DNA from: Endomychus coccineus
Lineage: Eukaryota; Arthropoda; Insecta; Coleoptera; Endomychidae
Length of the DNA stretch: 64,000 nt
Assembly: GCA_958510875.1 (NCBI GenBank)
Contig: OY294068.1
Location: 26,702,297-26,766,296 of the forward strand
Direction of reading: 5' to 3'
Shown: one piece after another, positions 44,881 through 56,102 of the stretch
Numbering within the stretch: position 1 is the first letter of the stretch
Layout of the letters: every line of letters starts with the position of its first letter
The notes under the pieces: model-generated
Told to the model about the DNA's origin: nothing
The model's database searches: none
Seen by the model: the letters and a program-made list of their open reading frames with translations, nothing else
Position numbers and translations under genes: made by a program

Positions 44881-46360
44881 CGTTAATATTGGGCATGAGT
44901 TTTTCATAACGAGCAGCTATTAATTTTAGGCACTTCTATCTAATGTAAATCACCACGTTTTACACAACATCGGGAACATTTCCAATCTAAGGTACAATAC
45001 AAGTTATAGTGAAAAAGCTGCGCAGCACTAACAGCATCCTCATAATAAGCTATAAAAGGCATTTCGGCATCATTAAAGTCGTTATCACCTGACCACAGAA
45101 TCAGATAGGAAGATATGAAGTAGCAATCTCAGCTAAACATGGCACGGAGAGGGTGAGACAGAACAATTTCATAAATCGCTTGTGCTGTGACAACCAAACG
45201 TCTCTTTTCACGATTTTATGTTATCATAAATTAAATGTCATATTGTATTAATATCATCGCACTGTGTAACATTAAGCAAATGACATTTAAATGCTTGTCG
45301 CAAGCCATAAAGCCTCGTCAGGCGTTATATTCGTCTTTTAGAATAAACTCAGATATTACACGGTAGTAATGAATATGAAAGGGACAATATCGTCCTTTAT
45401 ACCTCTCAATTTGTAAATATTTTCTGATAATAATAATAACATTACTTAATAATAATATTGATCTGTATTGTTCATTCCATATATCCAAGATTCTACTTTC
45501 ATCTATAGACAGTCATTGTCATAAGTTTTCCCTACACCTAGGCAATACCTTTGATACAGTTGCCGAATTCGACAAATCAGGAATTCACAAAACTGATTGT
45601 GAATAATTGTAATACCCCAATTAGAGATTCATTCTGAATTAGATAACTCGCAATATTCTATTTTCTTAGTTCGTAATAATTTTTATTGAATATAAATATA
45701 CAACACATTTGTTATACTTATTATAGCATAATAAATGATGAGTTCACAAAGTTACACGTGAGTGCATGATATGGGTGTCAATATCAGCACGTATGTCAAC
45801 TGTACCAAACTAGAACTAGAGCACCGATTATTATTAGAGGAGCGAGGCTTCCCCTTGAGAATAGATAGTTCATTATCATTAGATAATGGTAACAAGTCAG
45901 TTATACATAGTACTAAATAGTCCTTAGTCGTGAGCTGATAGTTCTAATTAGTTCTAGTCAGTCTAAGTTAGTATTACCATGTGGTGAATATTAAAACCAT
46001 GCATCACATTTTATACCTAGTGTTGTGATTCCAACCATCTGCTTCTATGTCTAAGTTCCCTACGAAATTTCTACCAGAACCCAGTACCCGAACCTGTTAA
46101 CTAAGAAGACACGCAAGGAACCTTTGTTCAGTCCGCCCTTCCATCATTTATTACATGGTGATCCGGACCAGTCACTTCTTTAAGTACCTACTTACCGATT
46201 GTGCTTGTGTGGAATCAAAATTCAATAGTATCAAAAAATGTATATTTTGATATTAAATGGTGGAAAGACAGTGAGCGGCAAAAGGAAGTATTCTTCAGAA
46301 GGCTCATCCATCTTACAAAGTTTACTTGATCGATTATTCAAATAAAACTGTACATCCATA
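44881..46360. other. unassigned sequence
   Basis: No gene or recognised repeat. Several TTAGT/TCTAGT words near 45900-45975 form a loose low-complexity patch. Confidence 0.4.
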
Positions 46361-46462
46361 GAAAATTAACTTCCAGCTTTGAGTCAATATTATTAATCAA
46401 TATTGTGATGTTGAAGTGAGCATTATTATTTATGAAAACATACACTCAAGATACCCAATTAG
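46361..46462 (+). repeat. dispersed repeat family, copy 3
   Basis: Contains AAAATTAACTTCCAGCTTTG, ATTATTAATCAATATTGTGA and GAGCATTATTATTTATG. It is the third member of the family at 11073 and 38395. Confidence 0.7.
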
Positions 46463-47049
46463 GTATACAAATCTTCATATCAATGAACGATTCTCAAATC
46501 TACTTTCGATAATCTCACTAATACCATTTTAGTAGGATGAAAATAATGTTTCAACAAATATTCAAGAAGAATCAATTTTTGCAGCCACAGAAGTTGGAAG
46601 ATTATCTTTCATATTAATTGTCTTTCATCATGTTGAGATGTATTTCATTTTCTGCTGCATACTTATGTGCCTATTAATGATATTGCTGATGTTATTGAAA
46701 GGGGGAATATACTATGAAGAAGAGCTTACTTACTTTTATAGTACCAACTAAAAATACATTAGTTTTAATATTAAATTCACTCATTAATTGTACGGAAACC
46801 GAGTGGAAGTTGAAAGAAAATGATTTTGAAAATATTCATTTAGGTTACGTCTTGCATATATTCAACAAGAGGTTCTCAAACGTTATAAAAAATAAAAGTG
46901 ACAACTAAGTTCCAAATACAGGTATTTATATGAAATTTTTGGTTGTTAATATTAAAATTGCTGTAGTAAAATAATTAATATATATTCACTACCCTAAACG
47001 CTATAGTTCCTTTGAACAATGCATATTAACAATAACACAGAATTAGTCA
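46463..47049. other. unassigned sequence
   Basis: The open frame at 46714-46908 has no recognisable domain. Confidence 0.35.
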
Positions 47050-47480
47050 AATAGTCTTTGCCCATATTTCTAGGGTTTGTTTTCCTAGCTTCTTTTCACT
47101 AGTCACTGATTTTTCCGCCCAACTACCATCTGTGGCAACATGATCTCTGTAGCAGTTTCCAGTTATACCCCAGATGTTCAATGGGGTTAAAAATAGAGTG
47201 GTAAGGGGTAGACGAAGAACATCATTGGCCATATTTTTCAGCTAAAAACGTATTTTAGTTGGCTAATACATTTTTAACAAGACCAACAACAGTGGCTTGA
47301 AGGTGTAATCATAATGTAAGGGTATTATTCTTTAGGTGACTCATTTCTACCTAACCATTATTGAATATTACATTTATTGGGGTGCTTGTTGCCAGTTTAT
47401 TCATTATCCACAACGATGTTGGAGGCTTCTTCTAAATTCACTATAAGTTAAAATTCAAATCAATTTAGGAAGTTGTATTG
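47050..47480 (-). pseudogene. Tc1/mariner-type DDE transposase C-terminus, decayed
   Basis: The minus strand reads ASNIVVDNE (second Asp block), QWLGRNE, LLLVLLKMYQP-like wording (with a stop), then VLRLPPYHSIFNPIEHLG across a frame change near 47200. LRLPPYH...NPIE is the diagnostic stretch leading to the third catalytic acidic residue in DDE_3 transposases. It is interrupted by stops and frameshifts. No terminal repeats were found. Confidence 0.6.
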
Positions 47481-48929
47481 ATGCATTGAAAATTGGCATC
47501 TTTTTTTTTGGAGATAATATTAGTTCCGCACTAGACAGGAATGTTTATGTAGTTTCGATGTTTAATTCTATCATAATGCAGATCCACAAGGAATTATGAA
47601 CTGTCAACTGGGAGCTGTCAAGTCAATTTCTTAAATCCACAGTTCATATCGGCAACTATGTAATGCCTAATGTTGCCAACTGTTTAAATGGAATATACCT
47701 GGTTTGAAGGGGATAGCGCGGCAGTCCCAGGAAATTGTTAATGACAATTGGCTCTAAGAATAATCAACAATGACGTAATTTCCTTCTCAACGTGAACAGC
47801 GCTTATGTGAGATAATTGTCATACAATTCATTAAAGCACGTGGGCACTTTGTTGTGTTCGTCATCTCAGATAAAATGTATAATAGGTGGGATGGTAGTTC
47901 TACAATGTATCCAAACTTTTTTGTTGATACATTGATTTTCGTTAAAAAATTTGCTAGCAAAATGAGAGCGAGAGACGAATCAGTTAATTATAATCTGTAA
48001 TAGTATTTTTTAGAGAATAGTAGAGAAACCTCTTTATCCTTGGACAATTTGTCCACGACCAGAATGAAGTTAGCTTAGTACTTGGCGAGTGTATAATCTC
48101 TGATATGATTTTGATTCATTGTCCAATGGAATCATAGTCCTAAATTAATCATGCATATAACGCGATTATCATAAACCAGCTTTGTTGAGTTTGTTGTGAT
48201 TATACCGCGTTGAATATTCTATAATTTAATTTATTTTATCGGGAAATATGCGAAGTTAAATATCATACGAATTATATCGCGATCTACCGAACTGATCATT
48301 TATGTGCAAATAATTGAAAAAGTACAATACAAGTCGGATATTGATTTTAAGCGATACCAGTTTTTCGCATTCGGTAACGCACAATCGTTGAAATGCTTTC
48401 TCCAAGTTCCTAAACTGGCACTTTGGTTAAAACACTATTTATTTAAGAACTCTTTACATCTTAGCCTTTTGAGAGAGTTCCTTTTAAGATCTATTTCACC
48501 GCACACATATAGCTAATAGCGTCGCTATCGTAACCACGCCAGGTTTATTTCCTGTTGGTGTTTTATTGACGTTACCTGTTTAGAATTTGAAATCAAAAGC
48601 TCTGCCCTCTTGCTGTGAAGCTTATGTGAGCATTTTCAAGCAGCACTGCGATAGTAAACTGTGAACAATATATTTTGTTTGTTGACATTAATTAATGTTA
48701 TCGTTGTATTTGGAATTTATAACATAGGATTAGAAAATGAAATATACATACGGAAGAACTATCTTGCTTTTTAAACTATCTATATCGATATGAGTATTTC
48801 GGAGTTATTCTTGGTATTGAGGTTTCTTACTCTTAATAGGAATAAAATTAATCTTCATTCTTCTTCAAAAATGTTTTATGTATTAGTGTTCCATTATAAT
48901 TTAGAAAATGATTCATGACAATGATGAAT
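47481..48929. other. unassigned sequence
   Basis: No supported gene. The frame at 48304-48516 is open but unrecognised. Confidence 0.4.
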
Positions 48930-49640
48930 AAAATGCGTCCGAAGACGAATTGTGACGAATTAAAATCCAATAAAAACGTGCGTGGATTATTAAACGTTCC
49001 TTTTATCTAGATAAATTATAACGAAGTTGAGAAATCAGCAAATAGCGACGAAGAATGGTTACTAATCTTTGATAAATAGGTTAATTTCTAACCAAAAAAG
49101 GGATAATGGAACCATCTAACCAAATTAGCGCCATTACTTTCAAATAATTTGATGAAATTCAAAAGTTGTCATCATTCAGTAATCAATAAATTCCATAATT
49201 TATTTCCTAAATTTGAAATAAAAATCGTATATGGATGCAAGACCAAGCAAAGAAACCGTTTAGGTAGTACCTTCGAGAAAGATTTCGACAAATGTGGCAT
49301 TTACAATTTCAATTGTGAGTCGTGTTCAAAATCCTATGTGGGCCAAACTTGAAGAGATGTTTATAAAGAAGATTTTGACCATATAAAGAAGAATAATACT
49401 GAAGAAGGGATATAAAATGTATAAGCAAAAAAGCAATTTATTGAATTCAGATTTATCTTCAACTGAGGGTAACCCCTTGCTTGCATTATTAACCCCAAAT
49501 AGTATGTATTTAGATAGGAACATTTTGTTTTCTGACTCTGATGATCTAGAAATTTTAGTGAATAAGGATGATTGTTTCGTACTTGTTAGTGCTATAGTGT
49601 ATTCACACTTGTGCATTGAAATCCAATAAAAAAGAACTCA
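48930..49640 (+). pseudogene. PLE fragment with GIY-YIG domain (family P)
   Basis: Begins with a PLE terminal-type sequence (GTCCGAAGACGAATTGTGAC), then a decayed linker (NEVEKSANSDEEWLLIFDK) and the frame 49149-49352. That frame reads KTKQRNRLGSTFEKDFDKCG and GIYNFNCESCSKSYVGQT, the GIY-YIG start with its C-x2-C. A stop follows YVGQT, then RDVYKEDFDHIKK in the same frame. It is the same family as 53645-55620. Confidence 0.75.
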
Positions 49641-49692
49641 GGATCTAACCAAATTTGGATGTATCATGAGGAAATGTTGAAGTTTTATGAAG

Positions 49693-49727
49693 TATATATG
49701 GTTCGAATCCCGCCTGTGGTTCAAAAA
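49693..49727 (+). pseudogene. tRNA-like 3' fragment
   Basis: GGTTCGAATCCCGCCTGTGG is a B-box/T-arm identical in style to the three 73-nt units downstream. Only the 3' third is present. It faces unit A tail-to-tail, making a palindrome of about 50 bp. Confidence 0.65.
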
Positions 49728-49732
49728 CATTG

Positions 49733-49805
49733 AACCAAAGGTGGGATTCGAACCCACATTCATGAAAGTCCAGTCCAGCGTGCCTAACAATTGAACCACT
49801 TTGGT
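49733..49805 (-). tRNA. tRNA-like unit A (probable pseudogene)
   Basis: 73 nt. The acceptor stem ACCAAAG/CTTTGGT pairs at all seven positions, and the T arm GTGGG-TTCGAAT-CCCAC pairs fully with a perfect Pol III B box (GGTTCGAATCC). The D arm and anticodon stem (CTGGA/TTCAT) have mismatches. The triplet in the anticodon position is GGA. Overall wording resembles tRNA-Gln more than tRNA-Ser (short variable loop), so the identity is unclear. Damage to the anticodon stem makes normal tRNA function unlikely. Confidence 0.6.
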
Positions 49806-50697
49806 CCCGTCAGAGTCTTATACTTTTTGTGTGAATATAAACCTCTGAAAGGATAGTATATCATTGATAAACAAAACGCAATTCGATGCTACCCTAAAGA
49901 TCAACTATTCACGCACTTCATCTTGAGTTCAATCGTTTTGAATTGAGGAGTGTATCTATGAGTATTGCTTAGGCAATTACTCTGACAGTACTCATCCAAT
50001 GACAGCATCCTGGTTCTTATATATTTCAATAGAACTGATTGAGAAATGTTCTGGGTAGGTATAAAGGATTCTTTGCCTAATTGGCCACAATTTCTTGTAA
50101 TTTAGATGAATATGCGCGAATAGTTGATCTATAGCAGAGCATCGAATCGCATTGTATCCACCAATGATCTACTATCCTTCCAGATACTTATATTTACAAA
50201 AATATAAGACTCTGACGGGACCAATGTGGTGTAATTGGTAAACACGCTGGACTAGACATCCAGGAATGTGGGTTCGAATCCCGCCTATGGTTCAATGTTT
50301 TACGTTTATTGGTCTTAATAATCCTATGTTAAATTATCTAACTTATATTCATAATTCAGAAAATTTAATTATATATCTCTTACTGTGCTTACACGAAATT
50401 ATGGTCAATTAGACAAAGAAACCTTCAAACTTGTTTACACTTACCCTGAACATTTCTCAATCAGTTCGATTGAAATATGTAAGAACCAGGATGCTGTCAT
50501 TGAATGTGTACTGTCAGAGTAATTACCAATCATAGTAATACTCATACCTACACTCCTCAATTCAAAACGATTGAAGTTTAGAGAATGTGCGTGAATAGTT
50601 GATCTATAGCGAAGCATCGAATCGCATTGTGTTCATCAATAATATGCTATCCTTTCAGAGGTTTATATTTACAAAAACCATATAAGACTCTGACGGG
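49806..50697. repeat. duplicated 5' bodies linked to the tRNA-like units
   Basis: The block upstream of unit A (minus strand, 50106 down to 49806) matches 50390-50697 upstream of unit C. 50108-50219 upstream of unit B matches the unit-proximal part. Shared phrases include GAATAGTTGATCTATAGC, CATCGAATCGCATTGT and TAAGACTCTGACGGG directly before each 73-nt unit. Confidence 0.8.
50220..50292 (+). tRNA. tRNA-like unit B
   Basis: 73 nt. D stem GTGT/ACAC, anticodon stem CTGGA/TCCAG and T stem GTGGG/CCCGC all pair; the acceptor ACCAATG/CTATGGT has two mismatches. Loop CTAGACA puts AGA in the anticodon position, with a short 4-nt variable loop. A TTTT Pol III terminator follows at 50298-50301. A tRNA-Gln-like anticodon stem with a serine-type triplet would be odd for a working tRNA. 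No intron seen. Confidence 0.6.
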
Positions 50698-50770
50698 ACG
50701 AAAGTAGTGTGATTGGTTAACACTCTGAAGTAGACATTCAGGAATGAGGGTTCGAATCCCACCTGTGGTT
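50698..50770 (+). tRNA. tRNA-like unit C (probable pseudogene)
   Basis: 73 nt. D stem GTGT/ACAC and anticodon stem CTGAA/TTCAG pair; loop GTAGACA again places AGA in the middle. The acceptor (ACGAAAG/CTGTGGT) and T stem have mismatches. TTTT follows at about 50776. It shares an upstream block of about 300 bp with unit A (inverted) and about 110 bp with unit B. Confidence 0.55.
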
Positions 50771-50789
50771 CAATATTTTACGTTTTACG

Positions 50790-51604
50790 TATTTGTATGT
50801 GTATATTCTTGAAGTAATTCTTACTTCAATTTTGAGAAGAGATTGTTCATATTTAGATGAGCTTTAGAAAATATGAAACAGAAGTTGGCCAATGAAGCAA
50901 ATCTTATATCAAAAGTGGCGTAGCTAGAAATTTTGGACCTTCAAGCAGATTGAGGTTAACAACTTTTACGAGTCTCCGCATAGGTTTTAAGTTTCAACAG
51001 AAAAAAATTGAACGTATATGTATAAGATTTAATTTTTATTCAAAAGTTCGTACAAAATTCAATAATTCGATTTGTTATGTTATAGCTGTAAGGTATTCAA
51101 AATATCAATTTCGAGGTAGTTGTTTCCTAAACTGCAGAAATAATAGGCAGAAGAACACACAAAAAATCATATTTACAAGATATAGTTAAATAAATATATC
51201 ATTCTTAAGCCTAATTCACGTTTTTGGGACTATAGTGAGACCAGATTTGCGTACCCAGTCAAAATAAAATTGTTAAGATATATGTTCTATAACTATTAAC
51301 ATGTATGTAAAATATCTGTATTCGGAAATTCAGTAGAAATTAGTAGACTAATTTTCTACTATGCGAAATAAGGCAGAAGATGGAATCATTGGATAAATAA
51401 GGGTACATAAAAAACAAACCTGTTTTAGTTCAGACATTAGTGGGCCCTTAGGTACTGCCTTACTTGACCTTATGAGAGCTACGCACCTGTATTCGTACAA
51501 TAATGCGAGTACCTACAAGGTGATATTGTAATAAAACTGTTTTCTTTGGGTCCCTGTTGCTTTCCTGCTTCAGTGGTTGTAAATGCCATTATGAAAATTA
51601 TTGG
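50790..51604. other. unassigned sequence
   Basis: The open frame at 50950-51189 has no recognisable domain. No repeat structure seen. Confidence 0.35.
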
Positions 51605-51775
51605 CTTTCGGATGGATTCCGCGTCACAATAGCACGACATGATGCCAACGTTTCACCAACCATTACAGGTGGCATCTTCAGGGCATCAAGTCGTGCTATC
51701 GTGACGCGGAATAAATCCGGAAACCAAGAATTTTTAAGATTATCTATCCGCGGAAGTACTATTCAAGATGAATGC
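51605..51775. mobile_element. foldback of two PLE 3' ends
   Basis: 51610-51682 is the complement of the PLE tail seen at 10925-11005 (GATGGATTCCGCGTCAC... CCACCTGTAATGG in reverse). It is followed directly by the same tail in plus orientation (TCAAGTCGTGCTATCGTGAC, TATCCGCGGAAG). The junction is at about 51683. Confidence 0.7.
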
Positions 51776-52522
51776 CATTATGTTCGTTGATTCTAGATTC
51801 TCAGTGACCATTAGAGAAATTTTCATTGCAAAGTTCATGATAGATAAATTCTGTAGAAATTGCCAACAGTATGCAGTGAAATTCATATCAGCCGCACTGA
51901 ATAAATGACAGTGAAATAAGACATTTTAAGCTCAAGCAAAACCGCAATGTAGGCGATACGGTTACATATCTACAATTTCGTTGATAATTACATAATGGTG
52001 GAAATTTCCAATTATCCTACTTTTGCAGAATAATGAACTGAACATATGGTGTAATATTATAAAACAGTGAAATCCAATTATTGTCTGAAACAGGAGAGTT
52101 TTAGTACCGTATTTCAAACACAAAAATGAAATGAATGCCAACATTTTACAACGCAATGCAATCGATTAAAGAGGTCATAAAACGTTCCGCGGACGTTAAC
52201 AGGAATATTGACGTGCCCAAAAATTAAACAAAACTTCATGATTGAAAAATTATGGTTGATCTCAACTAAATGAACAAGTAACTACTTTCTACTCATAGTG
52301 AGACTGACAATTTCTAGTTGGAAAAAATCTTTCGTACTTCAATCATATTGAATGTATCAAGTAAAATACATTAATTATATTATACAATACCTACAATAAG
52401 GAGTGTCCATGGTGTCACCTTGCAGGATTACGACGAGCAGATAATTAGGGGTTGTTTTATGAAAAGGGTTTGTCCACTCTACTGTATGTGAGCTATAACT
52501 CCGAGTTAATTGAAGAACATAA
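51776..52522. other. unassigned sequence
   Basis: No gene recognised. ACAGGGTGTT at about 52569 inside the next feature resembles a lone mariner-type end. Confidence 0.35.
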
Positions 52523-52775
52523 TTAGGAATTCTCGTCACTGTCTTCAGTTATTTCTAATACACAGGTGTACAGGGTGTTAAAAAATGTATCAGTAGATAG
52601 TTCATCAAAATATAAGATTTTCGAAGACACTTCCTCGTTAAAACGATTTCTTTCCGGAATCGCAAGCATCCACTTTTTTCGCATTTCCGCATCTTTCGGC
52701 ACTTTAAAAACAGAAGTTTCTTGCTTTACACTTTTGTACCCCGTTTTGCATTTCGGCACAATGCACGGTTTCTCT
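52523..52775 (-). pseudogene. truncated THAP domain exon
   Basis: The minus strand reads PCIVPKCKTGYKSVKQET, then SVFKVPKDAEMRKKWMLAIP. This is the first half of a THAP zinc finger (C-x4-C, the F-K-V-P-K-D and R-x-K-W motifs). The second half with its C-x2-H pair is missing and the frame continues as unrelated acidic sequence to a stop at 52523. An in-frame stop lies just upstream, so there is no ATG. THAP fingers occur in host regulators and in transposases (P element, some PIF-like). It may be an exon or a transposon scrap. Confidence 0.65.
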
Positions 52776-53644
52776 TTTTTTTTTTCTAAAAACGCCGGTA
52801 TTCCTTGTGTTTACAAGTCAACAATGACAGTTGCCAGAGAACACGGTCGTATACGTGCCAGAGATCAATCCTCCACTCATGCGCCACCCTTTTGGTACTA
52901 TGCAACAGATGACGCTTAGCGGACTCACTTCTCACATAGGAAACAGCCTCGAGTTCCCAGACCTGTATTATATATGACCGTGCTAAAACCTGTATTACTT
53001 TACGATAACGATAAATTCTTAGCTAATTAGTAAATGCAAAATAAACATTCCATAATATATATAAATGTTGGATATAATTGAATTTCCATAGGGTCGGTGA
53101 ATCAGCTTCATCCTAATGTAGCTTCATGTATGTACGTAATAAATTATCTATTTGAAACCTTTAAAAGTTTCCTTTTATATCTTTCATACAATTTAGAGGT
53201 TGGAGTCACATGACCCTTATCAAAGCTCGACCATTTTCATTAATGGATAGATTATTAAGTGTCATTTTAAATTTTGAAAGCTGGATCATGAAATATAACT
53301 TGATAGCATGAAGTGCTCGGTTACACGTGCAGGGATGCCGACCCGAAATGACATTAATCTTGCTACCGTTTCCTCTGCAGCCAGCAAAAGTGCGATTGAA
53401 ATCTCTTTTATAAATGTAACAGTATTCGATATCATGCACCAAATATTGCAGATATTCCTAGATTCTACATTTAAATCATTTCAAATATAACTTAGTGATA
53501 TCGAAAATAAATCATTCCAGAATGAATGTAATGAAATATATTTATTACCTTTGTCTTATATTCGTTACTTTTTAAAAATTGATTTCCTATATTATATAAC
53601 AGTAGTACTCCAAATTAAAGTTTAATGTTTCTTCCAAATTCTTT
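52776..53644. other. unassigned; GC-richer at 52800-52980
   Basis: The stretch upstream of the THAP exon (minus orientation) is GC-richer and could be its promoter or element end. Nothing decisive was seen. Confidence 0.35.
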
Positions 53645-55620
53645 GCAGTTTCCCGAAAATTTCGCACTTTAACAGTACAGGGTTTTGGCAAAAACCGACG
53701 GAAAAATTAGATAAATTAAGAATAAATTTGGAACCTTATTACCAAAAATCCTTAGAGAAGAAACTTAAAACTGATATTCAATTCAATGGAAATAAAATGA
53801 GTTTGTTAAATGAAGGTTTGAGTTTTGCAATTTATTCTTAGAAATTACCTGCGACTTGGTCTTCCAAAATAAAGTTATTATTCGTAACAAGAGCAAGAAA
53901 ATTCTTGAACATTCAAATACGTCATATAAAAGTACATCCAATAGTTTTAATAATATCTGCTTCATAGCAGATAAAGGAAATTTCATTGTGATTATAAAAA
54001 AAGAGGATTATAACGATTCGGAAAATACCATGTGAAATGATGGTCCCTATGAACAGATTTCCAGAAGCCTTTCATCCAAATTGATTAAATAATAATATAG
54101 ATATATTATTTTTTCATATTTATATTATATTATTTATTTATAATAAGATAATTTAAAATACAAACTAAACTTCCGAATCCTTATCTCCCTAAGCTGTATT
54201 GTTTACCTAAAATTCGTAAACTGGGGCTAATTCCATGAGACTAATACTTTCAAACATCAATTGTCTCACGTATAATTTAGCAAAATATTTAGTCAAGGAA
54301 TTGAGCAACTTCCACGAGGCACCAAGTTTGTCTTGTCAAACATGAACCTGGTGATTCACTCGTTTAAATATCTGAGTCGATAAACATTCTGAAGAAATGT
54401 CTTTCAAATATCAATATCCCAGATAAACTGGACAGAATACGTGATCGTTACGTCTTCATGAATGAAACAAAAATTTTTCACTTTTCAGAAGAACTACTAT
54501 AAACAAATAAGCGAATGTGCAATGGCCAATATTTTTTACAAGCGAACTTGAAACTCCTTAAAATCAAAATTAAATCATTTTCCAAGAACACGCTTGAAAC
54601 ACAATTTGATTTACTCAAATTCACTGAAGAAACAGAAACAGGTAAACAGGTTCCTTCTCTTGATATTACCTAACATTATAAATAATGTTAATCACTTAGG
54701 CTGCAAAATATATACAGAAAACACACCCAAACATATAGGTATACTCCTGCAGATTTAGTTAAACCAGTTCATTATAAAATAGCTCAATTCAATTATCTTA
54801 TTTATAGATTACTAAAAGTCCCTTTGAGCCAATGAAATTATGACAAAGGAAGTTGAGAAACAAATAGCAATAGCGCTGGACAATGGTTAAGACAAATTTT
54901 TGATCAATAACCTATTTTCTAAGCATTCACGGGAAATAGAACGCATTCAATTAATAAGAGCCACTAGCTTCAGATAATTTAATAAACTTCGAAATTTTCA
55001 CTTATCATCCTTGAGTAATTAATAAATTATATAATTTGTTTTCTGAATTTGCAATACATCCTGTTTATAGATGTAAAAATGAACAAAAATACCGTCTAGG
55101 CAACACTTTTCATCAAGTTTCAGCCTTTGACAAATCTTGGTATTACTGAATCGATTTTGGGTCGTGTACAGAAAGCTATGTGGGCCAAACTGGAAGGAAC
55201 ATTCTAACTCGGTATAAAGAACATTTTGCGCAATTAAAGAAAACTTGGAAGATTAGCTTTATTCGAACAGTATTGAAACAGATAAATGACAAATATCTAA
55301 GTGATTCAGAATGGATGGAGTATGAATGAAGATTCAATTCAATAAATTCAGATTTATCTCCAGCTTTAGCTCTAGCTGGAAGGTCCTCAGTAGGTACTCG
55401 TAACTGGTGGAAATGTATAAGGGAATAAACAATTTAATGAGATCAGATTAAACTACTAATTCTAAATAGTCTTTAAACAGGAACATTTTGATTTCCAATT
55501 TAGTTAACTCTGATGATGGATACTCAATTTCTGAAAGGTCCTCAGTACTTTGACTGCATTTATAGAGGATGGGGGTGATTGTTTGTTACTATAGTGCAGG
55601 GTGGGCAAATTTCAAAGTTT
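53645..55620 (+). pseudogene. nearly full-length Penelope-like element (family P), decayed
   Basis: Successive frames give LLNEGLSFAIYS (N-terminal PLE block), ADKGNFIVIIKKEDY (53967 on, the ADKG motif), FTFQKNYYKQISECAMAN and ANIFYKR (RT core), then VNHLGCKIYTENTPKH (IYRKPT-like). These are followed by EVEKQIAIALDNG and the GIY-YIG end with SCTESYVGQTGRNILTRYKE (about 55160-55220). PLEs use an RT related to telomerase RT, coupled to a GIY-YIG nuclease. There are many stops and frameshifts. The YADD-type catalytic box is not legible. Together with 48930-49640 it defines one PLE family distinct from the copy at 40.4-41.9 kb. Confidence 0.75.
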
Positions 55621-56094
55621 CTATAGGATAACTCTGTACCTGTGAGATACAGAAAAATGGTAGATACATTTTCGATCTTATTTTTCAAGATCGATCACAA
55701 TACTTCCTTCTATTATCTACGTTGAGAGCAGTAATAAGTATCTGCAGAATGTAACAGTTATATTAATAACAGACAATAAGATGATGACATGTCTATGAAA
55801 TTTGGAAAATCAAACTTTTTTTATTACTCGAAAACAAAAGACGTTAGCAATTTTTTGTTTTCGTTAGAGAAGTACTCTGTATATGCAAGTAGAAACAGTA
55901 GGATTATTTTTAATTTCAAATAATTATACGAAGTTACTTTCTTACATTCAAACACTGTAGTGTACAACAGTTTGAGAATCGCATTTAAGATCACAAATAA
56001 TTTCTATAATTTGATATAATAAGTTAGTTGTAATCAAAAACATACAAAACAATCTATTCAACATCCTATTACATGCTGCTAAGACGTCATTAAT
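55621..56094. other. unassigned sequence
   Basis: No gene recognised. The left hAT target duplication (ATTCCTAT) is at 56095-56102. Confidence 0.4.
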
Positions 56095-56102
56095 ATTCCT
56101 AT

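Noticed and set aside
49326..49616. Minus-strand frame overlapping the PLE fragment
   Set aside because: It is antisense to a recognisable GIY-YIG reading.
49733..50770. Functional tRNA-Ser genes
   Set aside because: Anticodon triplets AGA/GGA would suggest serine, but the long variable arm of tRNA-Ser is missing and stems carry mismatches, so I call them tRNA-like only.
52566..52919. 117-codon plus-strand frame opposite the THAP exon
   Set aside because: The minus strand carries clear THAP motifs; the plus reading is low-complexity phenylalanine-rich shadow.
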